Source: Pseudoduganella flava
GTDB lineage: Bacteria > Pseudomonadota > Gammaproteobacteria > Burkholderiales > Burkholderiaceae_D
NCBI RefSeq assembly: GCF_007830495.1
Contig: NZ_VLKW01000008.1
Coordinates: 62,001-126,000, forward strand
Direction: 5' to 3'
Length of the DNA stretch: 64,000 nt
In this document: positions 21,081 through 29,442 of the stretch, piece after piece
How the letters are laid out: each line of letters begins with the position of its first letter
Position numbering within the stretch: the first letter of the stretch is position 1
The notes under the pieces: generated by a model
Database searches by the model: none
What the model saw: only the letters and a program-made list of their open reading frames with translations
Told to the model about the DNA's origin: nothing
Made by a program: the position numbers and the translations under genes

Positions 21081-22433
21081 ATGGCACGTAAATATTTCGG
21101 GACCGATGGTGTCCGTGGCCTGGTCGGCGAAGCGCCGATCACGCCGGATTTCGTGATGCGCCTGGGCTATGCCGCCGGCAAGGTCCTGGCGCGTACGGCG
21201 ACGGCCGGCACGGCGCGGCCGACCGTCCTGATCGGCAAGGACACGCGCATCTCCGGCTACATGCTGGAAGCGGCGCTGGAAGCGGGCTTTGCCGCCGCCG
21301 GCGTCGACGTGATGCTGGCCGGCCCGATGCCGACGCCGGCGATCGCCTACCTGACGCGCGCGCTGCGCCTGTCGGCCGGAGTCGTGATTTCCGCTTCGCA
21401 CAACCCGTTCCAGGACAACGGCATCAAGTTCTTCTCGGAGCAGGGCACCAAGCTGCCGGACTCCGTCGAGCTGGCCATCGAGGCGGCGATCGACCAGCCG
21501 ATGGGCTGCGTGGCCTCCGATAAACTGGGCCGCGCCAAGCGCCTGGACGATGCCCAGGGGCGCTACATCGAATTCTGCAAGAGCACGTTCCCGAACGAGC
21601 TGGACCTGCGCGGCCTGAAGATCGTCGTCGACAGCGCCCATGGCGCCGCCTACAACATCGCACCGCACGTGTTCCACGAGCTGGGCGCCGAGGTGATCCC
21701 GATCGGTAACAAGCCGGACGGCTTCAACATCAACGAAGGCCATGGCGCGACGGCACCGAAGGCAATGGCCGCGGCCGTGCTGGCGCACGACGCCGACCTG
21801 GGCATCGCGCTGGACGGCGATGCGGACCGCCTGATCATGTGCGACGCCAACGGCCGCCTGTACAACGGCGACGAGCTGCTGTACGTGATGGTAATGGATC
21901 GCCTGGCGACGGGCGAGGTGAAAGGCGCCGTCGGCACCCTGATGACGAACATGGCGCTGGAAGTAGCGTTCAAGGAAAAGGGCATCGGCTTCGCGCGCGC
22001 GAAGGTCGGCGACCGCTACGTGCTCGAAGTGATGCAGGAGAAGGGCTGGATCCTGGGCGGCGAGGGCAGCGGCCACCTGCTGGCACTGGACAAGCACACG
22101 ACCGGCGACGGCATCATCTCCGCGCTGCAGGTGCTGTCGGCCCTGAAGCGCAGCGGCCTGACCTTGGCGCAGATCGCCGGTGAACTGGAACTGTTCCCGC
22201 AAACGCTGATCAACGTGCGCGTGCCGGCCGGCTTCGACTGGCAGAAGAACCCGGCGATGGTGGCCGAGAAGGAGCTCGTCGAGCGCGAGCTGGGCGAGTC
22301 GGGCCGCGTGCTGATCCGCGCTTCCGGCACCGAACCGCTGATCCGCGTGATGGTCGAGGCGCGCGACGCGAACGTGGCGCAAAAGTGCGCGCGCCGCATC
22401 GCCGACAAGATCGAAACGCCGCTGGCCGCCTGA
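21081..22433 (+). CDS. glmM: Phosphoglucosamine mutase GlmM
   Basis: GlmM converts glucosamine-6-phosphate to glucosamine-1-phosphate for UDP-GlcNAc, peptidoglycan and LPS. The 450-residue protein begins MARKYFGTDGVRG. The phosphoserine active site is Ser106 in SASHNP, the metal-binding loop is DGDADR, the sugar loop is GEGSGHL and the phosphate-binding loop is RASGTEPLIRVM. The start is ATG 21081. An in-frame GTG at 21057 overlaps folP and was not chosen. It forms the end of the ftsH-folP-glmM block. A terminator hairpin lies 104 nt downstream. Confidence 0.98.
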   Translation: MARKYFGTDGVRGLVGEAPITPDFVMRLGYAAGKVLARTATAGTARPTVLIGKDTRISGYMLEAALEAGFAAAGVDVMLAGPMPTPAIAYLTRALRLSAGVVISASHNPFQDNGIKFFSEQGTKLPDSVELAIEAAIDQPMGCVASDKLGRAKRLDDAQGRYIEFCKSTFPNELDLRGLKIVVDSAHGAAYNIAPHVFHELGAEVIPIGNKPDGFNINEGHGATAPKAMAAAVLAHDADLGIALDGDADRLIMCDANGRLYNGDELLYVMVMDRLATGEVKGAVGTLMTNMALEVAFKEKGIGFARAKVGDRYVLEVMQEKGWILGGEGSGHLLALDKHTTGDGIISALQVLSALKRSGLTLAQIAGELELFPQTLINVRVPAGFDWQKNPAMVAEKELVERELGESGRVLIRASGTEPLIRVMVEARDANVAQKCARRIADKIETPLAA

Positions 22434-22536
22434 TCCCGGCCGCGCCCGCTGCCACAAATGGCCTCATCAGCCCAATGCCGGAGCGTTGGGCCTTGCATTG
22501 ACGCTGCCGGCGCCGAGCGGTTATCATTTTGCTCCC

Positions 22537-22559
22537 AAAGCGGGCACCGGCCCGCTTTT
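22537..22559 (+). terminator. Terminator between glmM and tRNA-Arg
   Basis: AAAGCGGGC-ACCG-GCCCGCTTT is a perfect 9-bp stem running into TTTTC. It probably ends the glmM message and lies 26 nt before the mature tRNA 5' end. Confidence 0.75.
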
Positions 22560-22584
22560 CGGTTCTACGGACCTTCCGTTCGCA

Positions 22585-22661
22585 CTGCCCATAGCTCAGC
22601 TGGATAGAGCAACGGCCTTCTAAGCCGTAGGTCGCTGGTTCGAACCCAGCTGGGCAGGCCA
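22585..22661 (+). tRNA. tRNA-Arg (anticodon UCU)
   Basis: The 77-nt cloverleaf is complete. The acceptor arms are CTGCCCA and TGGGCAG, the D arm is GCTC...GAGC, and the anticodon stem is ACGGC/GCCGT around CTTCTAA, giving anticodon TCT. The T arm is GCTGG-TTCGAAC-CCAGC. A discriminator G and an encoded CCA complete the 3' end. It reads AGA, a rare codon in this GC-rich genome. Confidence 0.96.
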
Positions 22662-22678
22662 TCCGCCGGTCGCTACCT

Positions 22679-23248
22679 TCACACCTTGCCGGCAGTCCTG
22701 CGCCGGACGGCGAGCGTCGCTGCCGCCACCAGAAAGTAAAAAGTGCCGAATCCCGCATACCCGGCAATGGTCGACAGGGTCGGCTCGGCAGGCATGCGCG
22801 CCTGCAGGATGAACGTCGTACCGGCCAGGGCAGACTGCGCACCGCTCAATATCATCGGCCACTGCGCGTCCGACGACTTCCGGCGGCGCCACGCGGTGCC
22901 CAGCTGGAGCAGCCCGGCCAGGATCGCCCACGCGCCAAAGACGCCGAGCACGCGGTGCATGTCGCCCAGCGCGGCGCCGACCGCGAGCGTTACCGCTACG
23001 CTGACGACGACGTTGATGGCCTGGGTGCGGTTCTGGGCCAGCCCGCCGCTCCGTCGGCCATCGATCAGGTTCGCCACCGCATCCCAGGCGGGATAGAGGA
23101 CGAGCAGGGCGGCCTGCAGGCCCGGCGCGTGCGGTGCCAGCTTCAACGCGGCGAGCACCCACGCGACGGAAAACGCGGCACGCGCGAAGTAGTAGTTCAG
23201 CAGCCACTGCCGCTGGGTGTGCGAGGTGGTCGCCTGTAAATCATCCAT
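22679..23248 (-). CDS. Multi-pass membrane protein under TetR control
   Basis: This 189-residue integral membrane protein has about six hydrophobic helices, for example FSVAWVLAALKLA, VVVSVAVTLAVGAALG, ILAGLLQLGTAW and GFGTFYFLVAAATL. I do not recognise a named family with certainty; it resembles DUF308-like small membrane proteins. The ATG at 23248 follows GAAAGGAACCACC; an in-frame upstream start at 23269 is less likely. The region just upstream (23277-23296) carries the same operator found in front of the neighbouring tetR gene, so it is probably repressed by that regulator. Confidence 0.75.
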   Translation of the reverse strand: MDDLQATTSHTQRQWLLNYYFARAAFSVAWVLAALKLAPHAPGLQAALLVLYPAWDAVANLIDGRRSGGLAQNRTQAINVVVSVAVTLAVGAALGDMHRVLGVFGAWAILAGLLQLGTAWRRRKSSDAQWPMILSGAQSALAGTTFILQARMPAEPTLSTIAGYAGFGTFYFLVAAATLAVRRRTAGKV

Positions 23249-23276
23249 GGTGGTTCCTTTCGAGGTCATTCATAAC

Positions 23277-23296
23277 AAACCTACTAGTTGGTAGGT
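23277..23296. promoter_or_regulatory. TetR-type operator upstream of the membrane protein gene
   Basis: AAACCTACTAGTTGGTAGGT contains the arms ACCTAC and GTAGGT. Its first 12 bases are identical to the minus-strand operator at 23990-24008. It ends 29 nt before the membrane protein start codon. Confidence 0.7.
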
Positions 23297-23398
23297 GGTG
23301 GTGCAAATAAACAGCGATCTCGTCCAGTGCGCCGGGAATGGGCGAGATCGATGCTCCAGTGTTCGGTGCGCAGCACGACGGCTGCGCGATACCGTGTT

Positions 23399-23980
23399 TT
23401 ACCGTTTGACCTCCAGGCGTTCCAGTTGCGGCTCCATGATCGTGCCGAACATGCCGGTGTCGCCATACGCGCGGGCCGACAACATTGCGCCGTGCACGGT
23501 GGCCATGAACGCTTCCGCTTCGACGCGGGGCGTGCCGGTCAACGCGATCGTGCCTTGCGCGGCGCCCCGTTCCAGCACACCCGTCAGCCAGCAGGACAAG
23601 AAGCGGAAATAGCCGCGCACCTGCAGCGCGACTTCTTCGGGCAGCACGGGCAGCTCGCCGGCCAGCAGCGCGCACACGCAGAACGGCGCGCTGGCATCGC
23701 CGATGCAGGTCTTCCAGTATCCGATGTAGGCGCGCAGCTGGTCGAGCGGGGCGGGGATCGCGTGTTCCAGGTTGGCGATGCCTTCCTCGGCCGCCTGCCG
23801 GTAACGCGTCACCAGGGTCGTCACCAGGTCCGCCTTGCTGGGGAAATGGTGGTGGATGCTCGGCTTGCGGATGCCGACCACGGCGGCGATGTCCGCATAG
23901 CTGAAGCCGTTATAGCCGCCCGTGACGATCAGCGACTGGGCGCAGGCGAGGATCGCGTCCGCGGTAGAAGATGTGTTCAT
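23399..23980 (-). CDS. TetR/AcrR family transcriptional regulator
   Basis: This 193-residue repressor has the N-terminal TetR helix-turn-helix (about residues 3-50), with TADAILACAQSLIVTGGYNG, FSYADIAAVVGIRKPSIHHHFPSKADL. This is followed by an all-helical ligand domain that includes a CVCALLAGELPVLP segment. The ATG at 23980 begins the domain directly; a longer frame to 24064 is non-conserved and crosses the operator. A perfect palindrome ACCTACTAGTAGGT lies 13 nt upstream of the start, implying autoregulation, and a second copy precedes the downstream gene. The inducer is unknown. Confidence 0.92.
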   Translation of the reverse strand: MNTSSTADAILACAQSLIVTGGYNGFSYADIAAVVGIRKPSIHHHFPSKADLVTTLVTRYRQAAEEGIANLEHAIPAPLDQLRAYIGYWKTCIGDASAPFCVCALLAGELPVLPEEVALQVRGYFRFLSCWLTGVLERGAAQGTIALTGTPRVEAEAFMATVHGAMLSARAYGDTGMFGTIMEPQLERLEVKR

Positions 23981-23989
23981 GCGGTGCAT

Positions 23990-24008
23990 CCTACCTACTA
24001 GTAGGTTT
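23990..24008. promoter_or_regulatory. TetR-type operator upstream of tetR
   Basis: The core ACCTACTAGTAGGT (23993-24006) is a perfect 14-bp palindrome. It begins 13 nt before the tetR start codon, where a bound repressor would block transcription. Confidence 0.75.
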
Positions 24009-24081
24009 GAGGTCAAGCGCTTCCGCAACCTTACCGGTGACGCGGCTACGCGACAGCCAGTCACCTTTTGAGTATTGCCTT

Positions 24082-24090
24082 TGTTATAAT
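24082..24090 (+). promoter_or_regulatory. Extended -10 promoter of the zinc-ribbon gene
   Basis: TGTTATAAT combines an extended TGn with a perfect TATAAT, 27 nt before the start codon. No good -35 was found at 16-18 bp, as is usual for extended -10 promoters. Confidence 0.6.
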
Positions 24091-24117
24091 GGCACGCTTC
24101 AGTTAGGGAGGAGTGTC

Positions 24118-24768
24118 ATGGCGGGTGAGATCCGGTTTGCCGACAATTATCACGACTTGAGCAACTCAAGCGGCGTCGACGCCGGCTTCCAGTTCGAGTT
24201 CTCTTGCGAGCGCTGCAACGACCGTTGGCGTACCCACTTCAAGCCGTATCGCAGCGGCCAGGCGACCGGCTGGTTGCAGAAGGGGGCCAATCTGTTCGGC
24301 GGCTTGCTGGGCAGTGCGAGCACGGTGCTGGGCGGCATGGCCGAGGCCGGCTGGCACAGCGCACGCGATGAAGCGTTCAAGGAAGCGATCGCGGACGCCA
24401 AGGAGCATTTCAACCGCTGCGGCAATTGCTATCAATACGTCTGCGAGCCATGCTTCGACACCGCCAACGGCCTGTGCTTCAACTGCGCGCCGAACGTGCA
24501 GGTGAAGATCACGCAAGCCCGTGCGCAAGGCGAGGTGCGCGCGGCCGCCGAGCGGGCCGACGTCGAAGGCCAGAGCCGCGGCACCCGCCACGACGTGAAG
24601 CAGGACATGCAGCTGGTCTGCCCGCAATGCCGGGCCGAGACGCACGGCGCGAAATTCTGCCCCGAATGCGGCCACAAGATGGCGCAGCTGGTGGCATGCA
24701 CCGCGTGTTCGACGATGCTGCAGCCCGGCACGAAATTCTGCGGCGAGTGCGGACACCGCCAGGCCTGA
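24118..24768 (+). CDS. Multi zinc-ribbon protein with hydrophobic glycine segment
   Basis: This is a 216-residue protein without a signal peptide. Its Cys pairs come in order: FSCERCNDRW, then RCGNCYQYVCEPCF with GLCFNCAP, and two C-terminal double-zinc-ribbon motifs (CPQCRAE...FCPECGH and CTACSTM...FCGECGH). Between the first two sits a Gly/Ala-rich stretch (NLFGGLLGSASTVLGG, about residues 60-75), which could be amphipathic or membrane-associated. The ATG at 24118 follows GGGAGGAG and an extended -10 promoter. The exact role is unknown; the C-terminus resembles ribbons used for protein or nucleic acid contact. Confidence 0.8.
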   Translation: MAGEIRFADNYHDLSNSSGVDAGFQFEFSCERCNDRWRTHFKPYRSGQATGWLQKGANLFGGLLGSASTVLGGMAEAGWHSARDEAFKEAIADAKEHFNRCGNCYQYVCEPCFDTANGLCFNCAPNVQVKITQARAQGEVRAAAERADVEGQSRGTRHDVKQDMQLVCPQCRAETHGAKFCPECGHKMAQLVACTACSTMLQPGTKFCGECGHRQA

Positions 24769-25386
24769 TCACAGGGCGTCCGCGACGAGGCCGGCCGCCA
24801 GCAGCAGCATCACCGCGCCCGTCAGCGCCTCGATGCAGCGCCACGCCACCGGGCGGCCCAGCACGCCTGCGAACCGCGCGGCGCCAAACCCCAGCACCGT
24901 GAACCACAGGAACGACGCCGTCATCGCGCCCGCCGAGAACGCTGCCCGCTCGCCGGCCGGATAACGCCCGCCCACGGAACCCAGCAGCACCAGCGTGTCC
25001 AGGTAGACATGGGGATTCAACAGCGACATGGCCAGCACGCTCACCAGCGCGGCGGCGGCAGTGATCGGTGCGTCGTCGGCCGCCACGCGCAACTCCTTCG
25101 GCGTCAACAGCGCGCGCCAGCTGCGCAGGCCATACCAGGCGAGGAACGCCGCGCCGCCCCAACGCGCGGCGGCCAGCAATAGCGGCGAGCCTTCGATCAG
25201 CGCGCCCGCGCCGGCGACGCCGGCAGCGATCAGCACGATGTCGACGACGATGCACGCGGCCACCGTCAACGCCACGTGGCTGCGCCGCACGCCCATCCGC
25301 AACACGTGCGCGTTCTGCGCGCCGATCGCCATGATCAGGCTGGCGCCCAGCCCCAGTCCGCTCAGATACACCTGTGTCGTCGTCAT
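24769..25386 (-). CDS. argO: LysE/ArgO-family amino-acid exporter
   Basis: This 205-residue membrane protein belongs to the LysE/ArgO exporter family. It has about six helices and the conserved MAIGAQNAHVLRMGV and SLLNPHVYLDTLVLLGSVG motifs. The ATG at 25386 gives the standard N-terminus; an upstream frame to 25443 lacks the family pattern. It lies divergently from an ArgP-like LysR regulator with 107 nt between them, the classic argO/argP or lysE/lysG arrangement, which supports arginine or lysine export induced by the amino acid. Its stop abuts that of the convergent zinc-ribbon gene. Confidence 0.92.
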   Translation of the reverse strand: MTTTQVYLSGLGLGASLIMAIGAQNAHVLRMGVRRSHVALTVAACIVVDIVLIAAGVAGAGALIEGSPLLLAAARWGGAAFLAWYGLRSWRALLTPKELRVAADDAPITAAAALVSVLAMSLLNPHVYLDTLVLLGSVGGRYPAGERAAFSAGAMTASFLWFTVLGFGAARFAGVLGRPVAWRCIEALTGAVMLLLAAGLVADAL

Positions 25387-25493
25387 TGCCGCCGCCTTCG
25401 CTTGCTTGTTGATCAGGCGCTCATTGTCCCGTTCGCGTGGCAATAAATGAAGCTGGGTTAAGATGTTTCAGTATCCATTAATTTCGCTTATAT

Positions 25494-26387
25494 ATGACCC
25501 TCGATACCCGGCAGTGCGATGCGTTCCTCGCGGCGCTCGAGAGCGGCAGCTTCGACGGGGCGGCGGCCCAGTTGCGCGTGACGCCGTCGGCCGTCTCGCA
25601 ACGGATCGCCGCGCTGGAAACTGCGCTCGGCTCGCCTTTACTGATCCGCAGCCGCCCATGCCGCGCGACGGCAGCCGGCCAGCGCCTGCTCGTGTATTTA
25701 CGGCGCAATCGCTTGCTGGAAGAGGAATTTCTTTCCGGCCTGCAGGCCGACGACAATACGCCGCTGCGCATTCCGATCGCCGTCAATAACGACTCGCTGG
25801 CGACGTGGTTATTGCCGGGTATTGCCGATTTCCTGCTGGCGCAGCGGTTGACGCTCGACATCGTGCTGGACGAGCAGAATTACACCTATGCGTTGCTGGA
25901 AAAAGGCGAGGCGGTCGCAGGTATTTCCAGCGAGGGGGAGGGGATGCGCGGCTGTATTGTCGAACCGCTTGGTGCGATGCGCTATCGGATGCTGGCGTCA
26001 CCGCAATTCGCTGCGCGCCATTTTCCCGACGGATGGAATCGCGCGTCGGCAACGACCGCACCCGTGATCGTATTTTCCCGCAAGGATAGACTGCAATCCG
26101 ATTTCATCGAGCGGGAGTTGGGGCTGATGCCGGGGCATTATCCTCTGCATTATGTTCCGGCCAGCGATCCCTTCCTGCAGGCGATCCGACTTGGCCTCGG
26201 CTATGGCATGGTGCCGCCACAACAATATGGCGATTTGCTGGACAAGGGAGAATTGGTGGACCTGGCACCGGGGCGCCATACGGACGTGCCGCTGTATTGG
26301 CATGCGTGGCGGGTGCAATCGCCAGCATTGGAACGGCTGGGGCGGGAAGTGGTGCGGGCTGCGCGTGCCGCCCTGGATCAGCCGTGA
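25494..26387 (+). CDS. argP: LysR-type regulator ArgP
   Basis: This is a 297-residue LysR regulator of the ArgP/IciA/LysG branch. The N-terminal winged helix (about 4-62) reads CDAFLAALESGSFDGAAAQL with the recognition helix TPSAVSQRIAALE. The C-terminal effector domain has the ArgP-typical NNDSLATWLLPG segment. ArgP activates argO when arginine is present, and argO is divergent here, so this is almost certainly its regulator. The shared 107-nt gap is AT-richer than its surroundings. No individual binding site could be assigned by eye. Confidence 0.93.
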   Translation: MTLDTRQCDAFLAALESGSFDGAAAQLRVTPSAVSQRIAALETALGSPLLIRSRPCRATAAGQRLLVYLRRNRLLEEEFLSGLQADDNTPLRIPIAVNNDSLATWLLPGIADFLLAQRLTLDIVLDEQNYTYALLEKGEAVAGISSEGEGMRGCIVEPLGAMRYRMLASPQFAARHFPDGWNRASATTAPVIVFSRKDRLQSDFIERELGLMPGHYPLHYVPASDPFLQAIRLGLGYGMVPPQQYGDLLDKGELVDLAPGRHTDVPLYWHAWRVQSPALERLGREVVRAARAALDQP

Positions 26388-26440
26388 CGCCATGCCAGCT
26401 GCTGGCGCGTGCGCGCTAACCGCTGGCATGAGAAGACAGC

Positions 26441-27514
26441 TCAGTACGTGTAGAACATGCGCTGGATGTCCGCAGTGCTGTTGGTGCGCGTCAGCGCCAG
26501 CATCAGCAGGATGCGTGCTTTTTGCGGGCTGAGCGTATCGGCAGCGACGAAATCCAGCTCGTCGTCATTGGCTTCGCCATTGCGGGCCAGAATACCCTGG
26601 CCGACGCGGCTGGCGCGAACGATGATCGTGCCTTTCTTGCGGGCGGCAATGAGGCCCGGTTTGACGCGGGCGGCAAGGCTGCCGTCGCCGACGCCTGCAT
26701 GGATAATGCCTTTCGCGCCCGCGGCCACCAATGCATCGAGCGCCACGGTATTCATGTTCGCATAGCCGTACACGATATCGACCTGCGGCAGTGCCGTCAG
26801 GTTGGCGATATCGAATTCCGTGTCGACCGTATGCTTGCGCGTCGAGGTGCGATAAAAGAACGCCTTGCCACCCTGGATATAACCCATCAGGCCCAATTCG
26901 GCCGTGCGGAAACTGTCCGGCGTGGACGTATTCGTTTTCGTCACGTCACGGGCGGAATGGATCTGGTCGTTCATCGCGACCATCACGCCTTTGCCGATCG
27001 CATCGCGGCTGCCGGCGACGACGACGGCGTTATACAGATTGATGGGACCATCCGCGGACAATGCCGTCGATGGGCGCATTGCGCCGACGAGGACGACAGG
27101 CTTGCGGCTTTTCACGACGAGGTTCAGGAAATACGCCGTTTCTTCCATCGTGTCGGTGCCGTGCGTGATCACGATTCCGTCGACGTCGTTCTGCGCCAGC
27201 AGCGCGTTGACGCGCTTGCCCAGGGTCAGCCAGTGCTCGTTCGTCATGCTTTCGCTGGCGATCTGGAATACTTGCTCGCCCTTCACGTTGGCGATCTTCG
27301 ACAGTTCCGGCACCGCCTGGATCAGCTGCTGCACGCCGACGGTGGCCGCCGTGTACCCGACCGTCGTCGTGCTGGTCGCGCCCGTGCCGGCGATCGTGCC
27401 ACCGGTGGCGAGGATGGTGATGTTCGGCAGCTTTTGTTGCGCGTGGGCGCCAGCAACGACGCACAGCAGCGTCGCCAGGGCCAGGAAGTAGTGCGCGAAT
27501 TTCTGTCTCAGCAT
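26441..27514 (-). CDS. ansB: Type II (periplasmic) L-asparaginase
   Basis: This 357-residue enzyme hydrolyses asparagine to aspartate and ammonia. It has a signal peptide (cleavage after AHA, about residue 25), placing it in the periplasm. Active-site motifs are both present: ILATGGTIAGTG with the nucleophilic Thr, and ITHGTDTMEETAYFL with the second Thr and Asp. The C-terminus TRTNSTADIQRMFYTY matches type II enzymes. Upstream on the minus strand TGTTATAAG may be an extended -10. It faces argP convergently with 53 nt between the stop codons. No dedicated regulator was identified. Confidence 0.95.
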   Translation of the reverse strand: MLRQKFAHYFLALATLLCVVAGAHAQQKLPNITILATGGTIAGTGATSTTTVGYTAATVGVQQLIQAVPELSKIANVKGEQVFQIASESMTNEHWLTLGKRVNALLAQNDVDGIVITHGTDTMEETAYFLNLVVKSRKPVVLVGAMRPSTALSADGPINLYNAVVVAGSRDAIGKGVMVAMNDQIHSARDVTKTNTSTPDSFRTAELGLMGYIQGGKAFFYRTSTRKHTVDTEFDIANLTALPQVDIVYGYANMNTVALDALVAAGAKGIIHAGVGDGSLAARVKPGLIAARKKGTIIVRASRVGQGILARNGEANDDELDFVAADTLSPQKARILLMLALTRTNSTADIQRMFYTY

Positions 27515-27650
27515 GCGGTTTCCTTTCAGGACTTGTTAAAGTAGGCGCATCTTATAACAAAGTCATCGCCCGGCAGAAGGGCGGGGTCGTCGAGGAGGAG
27601 GCGAAAAACCCACGGCCAAGTGCCTTTTTTCCAACAGATCCGGGCGTAAA

Positions 27651-27670
27651 AAAACCCGCCGAAGCGGGTT
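27651..27670 (-). terminator. Terminator of the PEP-CTERM gene at 27691
   Basis: On the minus strand AACCCGC-TTCG-GCGGGTT is followed by TTTTT. It lies 20 nt beyond the stop codon of the minus-strand PEP-CTERM gene. The rest of 27515-27650 holds no gene. Confidence 0.85.
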
Positions 27671-27690
27671 CTCCACGGGTCCTGATCCGA

Positions 27691-28233
27691 TCAGCCCAGT
27701 TTGTTATTGGTCTTGCGGCGAGCCGTCAGGGCCAGCAGGCCGATGCCGACGCCCAGCATCGCATAGGTTGCCGGTTCCGGAACAGGGGTAATGTTCAGGT
27801 TGCCGGCGTAGGATCCGCCCATGCCAGGCAGGGCGGTCGCACCGGAAACGATGAAGCCGTAGTTCCCGGATGCCAGGCCATTGTTGGCGGAGAAGGTGAT
27901 GTAACCGTCGGACGAGAACGTGGTGTCCAGGTTCGTGCGGGTATCGCCGTTTTGCCAGAAGAACTGGATGTTGGAAATGCCGTAGTTCGACAGGAAGTCG
28001 CCGTTGATCCGGGTGACGCCGTTGACGGCGGTGCCCTGGGCGAAGCTGTCGGTGTCGACGGAGAACAGGAAGACATCATCGTAAGCGCCGTCCATCGCGT
28101 GGGTAGCGCCGAAATAGGCGTTACCGGCAGCGTCGAACGTCAGCGTGGTATCCGCGGACGCAGCGCCTGAGGCGAGCACACCTGCGGATAGCAGGAGGGA
28201 GCCGGCTACCTTGCTCAATAAAGCTTTCTTCAT
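27691..28233 (-). CDS. PEP-CTERM protein of the FxDxF type
   Basis: This 180-residue secreted protein has a signal peptide (MKKALLSKVAGSLLLSAGV, cleavage near ASA-DTT). The mature part carries DDVFLFSVDTDSFAQGTAVNG and SNYGISNIQFFWQNG, which resembles the small FxDxF PEP-CTERM family. It ends in PVPEPATYAMLGVGIGLLAL and RRKTNNK. It is only distantly related to the five-gene array at 5566-9588. The ATG at 28233 follows GAGGGG; the frame continues upstream without a sensible start. It has its own terminator, so it is monocistronic. Confidence 0.88.
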   Translation of the reverse strand: MKKALLSKVAGSLLLSAGVLASGAASADTTLTFDAAGNAYFGATHAMDGAYDDVFLFSVDTDSFAQGTAVNGVTRINGDFLSNYGISNIQFFWQNGDTRTNLDTTFSSDGYITFSANNGLASGNYGFIVSGATALPGMGGSYAGNLNITPVPEPATYAMLGVGIGLLALTARRKTNNKLG

Positions 28234-28560
28234 TTGAATTACCCCTCGATTCATTTGTGTTGTGACGAAGTAGTAGTAGCTTGGTGTCGGCAGCCGCAAC
28301 CCATGTATCAATGGCCTATTGAAAACATAAGTTTTCATAACTGCCAACATTGTCAATATATCTCTGCCCCTTACAAAAGTACTTCACTGATGAAGCGTGT
28401 TAGTTGGGCGGATGCGACGCCGCTGGGAGACCTCGGGGCGGAGCTGAGCTTGACCGAAAGGTCAAGAAAAATATTTTTATTGCTGAGTGTTCAACTAGCA
28501 ACGAAATAGCCCCGGAAACGCTCCGGAGAGCGCTGCTTCGGGTGACCGTTATAATTGTGC
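28234..28560. other. Divergent intergenic region with inverted repeats
   Basis: This 327-nt region without a gene separates the PEP-CTERM gene (minus) from a LysR gene (plus). It contains TCAAT-ggcct-ATTGA (28308-28322), GAAAAC-ataa-GTTTTC (28321-28336) and a minus-strand TTGACA (plus positions 28350-28355). It also holds CCGGA-aacgc-TCCGG (28512-28526). These look like promoter and operator elements, but none is assigned to a known regulator. Confidence 0.5.
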
Positions 28561-29442
28561 ATGGACATCAATTCGGACGATCTGCTGACCTTCGTGACCG
28601 TCGTCGACAGCGGTTCGCTGAGCGCCGCCGCCGTCCACCTCGGGCAGACCACTTCCGGGGTGAGCCGCGCGCTGGGCCGGCTCGAGGAGAAACTGCAGAC
28701 TTCGCTGCTGACACGCACGACGCGCCGGATGGAGCTGACCGAGGAAGGCCAGCTGTTCCTCGACAAGGCGCGCCGCATCCTGGCCTCGATCGAGGAGGTC
28801 GAGGAATGCATCCGGATCCGGCGCCAGCAGCCCGCCGGGCGCCTGTGCGTCGACGCGGCGTCGCCCTTCATGCTGCATTGCGTTGTCCCGCACGTCGGCG
28901 AGTTCCGTGCGCTGTATCCGGAGATCCGGCTCGAGCTGACGTCCAATGACCGCATCGCCGACCTGATCGAGCACCGCACCGATATCGCGATCCGCATCGG
29001 CACGCTGACCGACTCGACCTTGCATGCGCGGCCGCTGACGTCGAGCCCGCTGCACATCCTTGCCAGTCCCGCTTACCTGGCGCGGCACGGTACGCCGCAG
29101 GCGCCGGAAGACCTTGCGCAGCATGCGTTGCTCGGCTTTGTGCAGTACGAGCAGGGCAATACCTGGCCGCTGCGGCACGGCGCCGGCGATACGCTGGCGG
29201 TGACGCCGGCGCTGTCGGCATCGTCCGGCGAGACGTTGCGCCAGCTCGCGCTGGCCGGCCAGGGCATCGCCTGCCTGGCCGACTTCATGACCCGCGCGGA
29301 CATCGCCGCCGGTCGGCTGGTGCCGCTGCTGGCAGCAGCCAATACGGGCTACCGCCAACAGATCCACGCGGTTTACTACCGCAACACCCAGCTCGCGCAG
29401 CGTATCAGCTGCTTCCTCGAATTCCTGCAGCAAAAGCTGTAA
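28561..29442 (+). CDS. LysR family transcriptional regulator
   Basis: This is a 293-residue LysR-type regulator, closest in style to the YafC/DmlR branch. The helix-turn-helix spans about residues 5-64 (LLTFVTVVDSGSLSAAAVHL, TTSGVSRALGRLEEKL and TRTTRRMELTEEG). The periplasmic-binding-like effector domain follows from about 90. The start is ATG 28561; an in-frame TTG two codons earlier is unlikely. A TATAAT (28550-28555) ends only 5 nt before the ATG, so the transcript might be leaderless. No obvious target gene lies beside it except the divergent PEP-CTERM gene. Confidence 0.92.
   Translation: MDINSDDLLTFVTVVDSGSLSAAAVHLGQTTSGVSRALGRLEEKLQTSLLTRTTRRMELTEEGQLFLDKARRILASIEEVEECIRIRRQQPAGRLCVDAASPFMLHCVVPHVGEFRALYPEIRLELTSNDRIADLIEHRTDIAIRIGTLTDSTLHARPLTSSPLHILASPAYLARHGTPQAPEDLAQHALLGFVQYEQGNTWPLRHGAGDTLAVTPALSASSGETLRQLALAGQGIACLADFMTRADIAAGRLVPLLAAANTGYRQQIHAVYYRNTQLAQRISCFLEFLQQKL

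Noticed and set aside
22498..22527. TTGACG-18-TATCAT as promoter of tRNA-Arg
   Set aside because: A perfect terminator hairpin (22537-22559) starts where the transcript would begin, so the promoter would be unproductive for the tRNA. It may be accidental.
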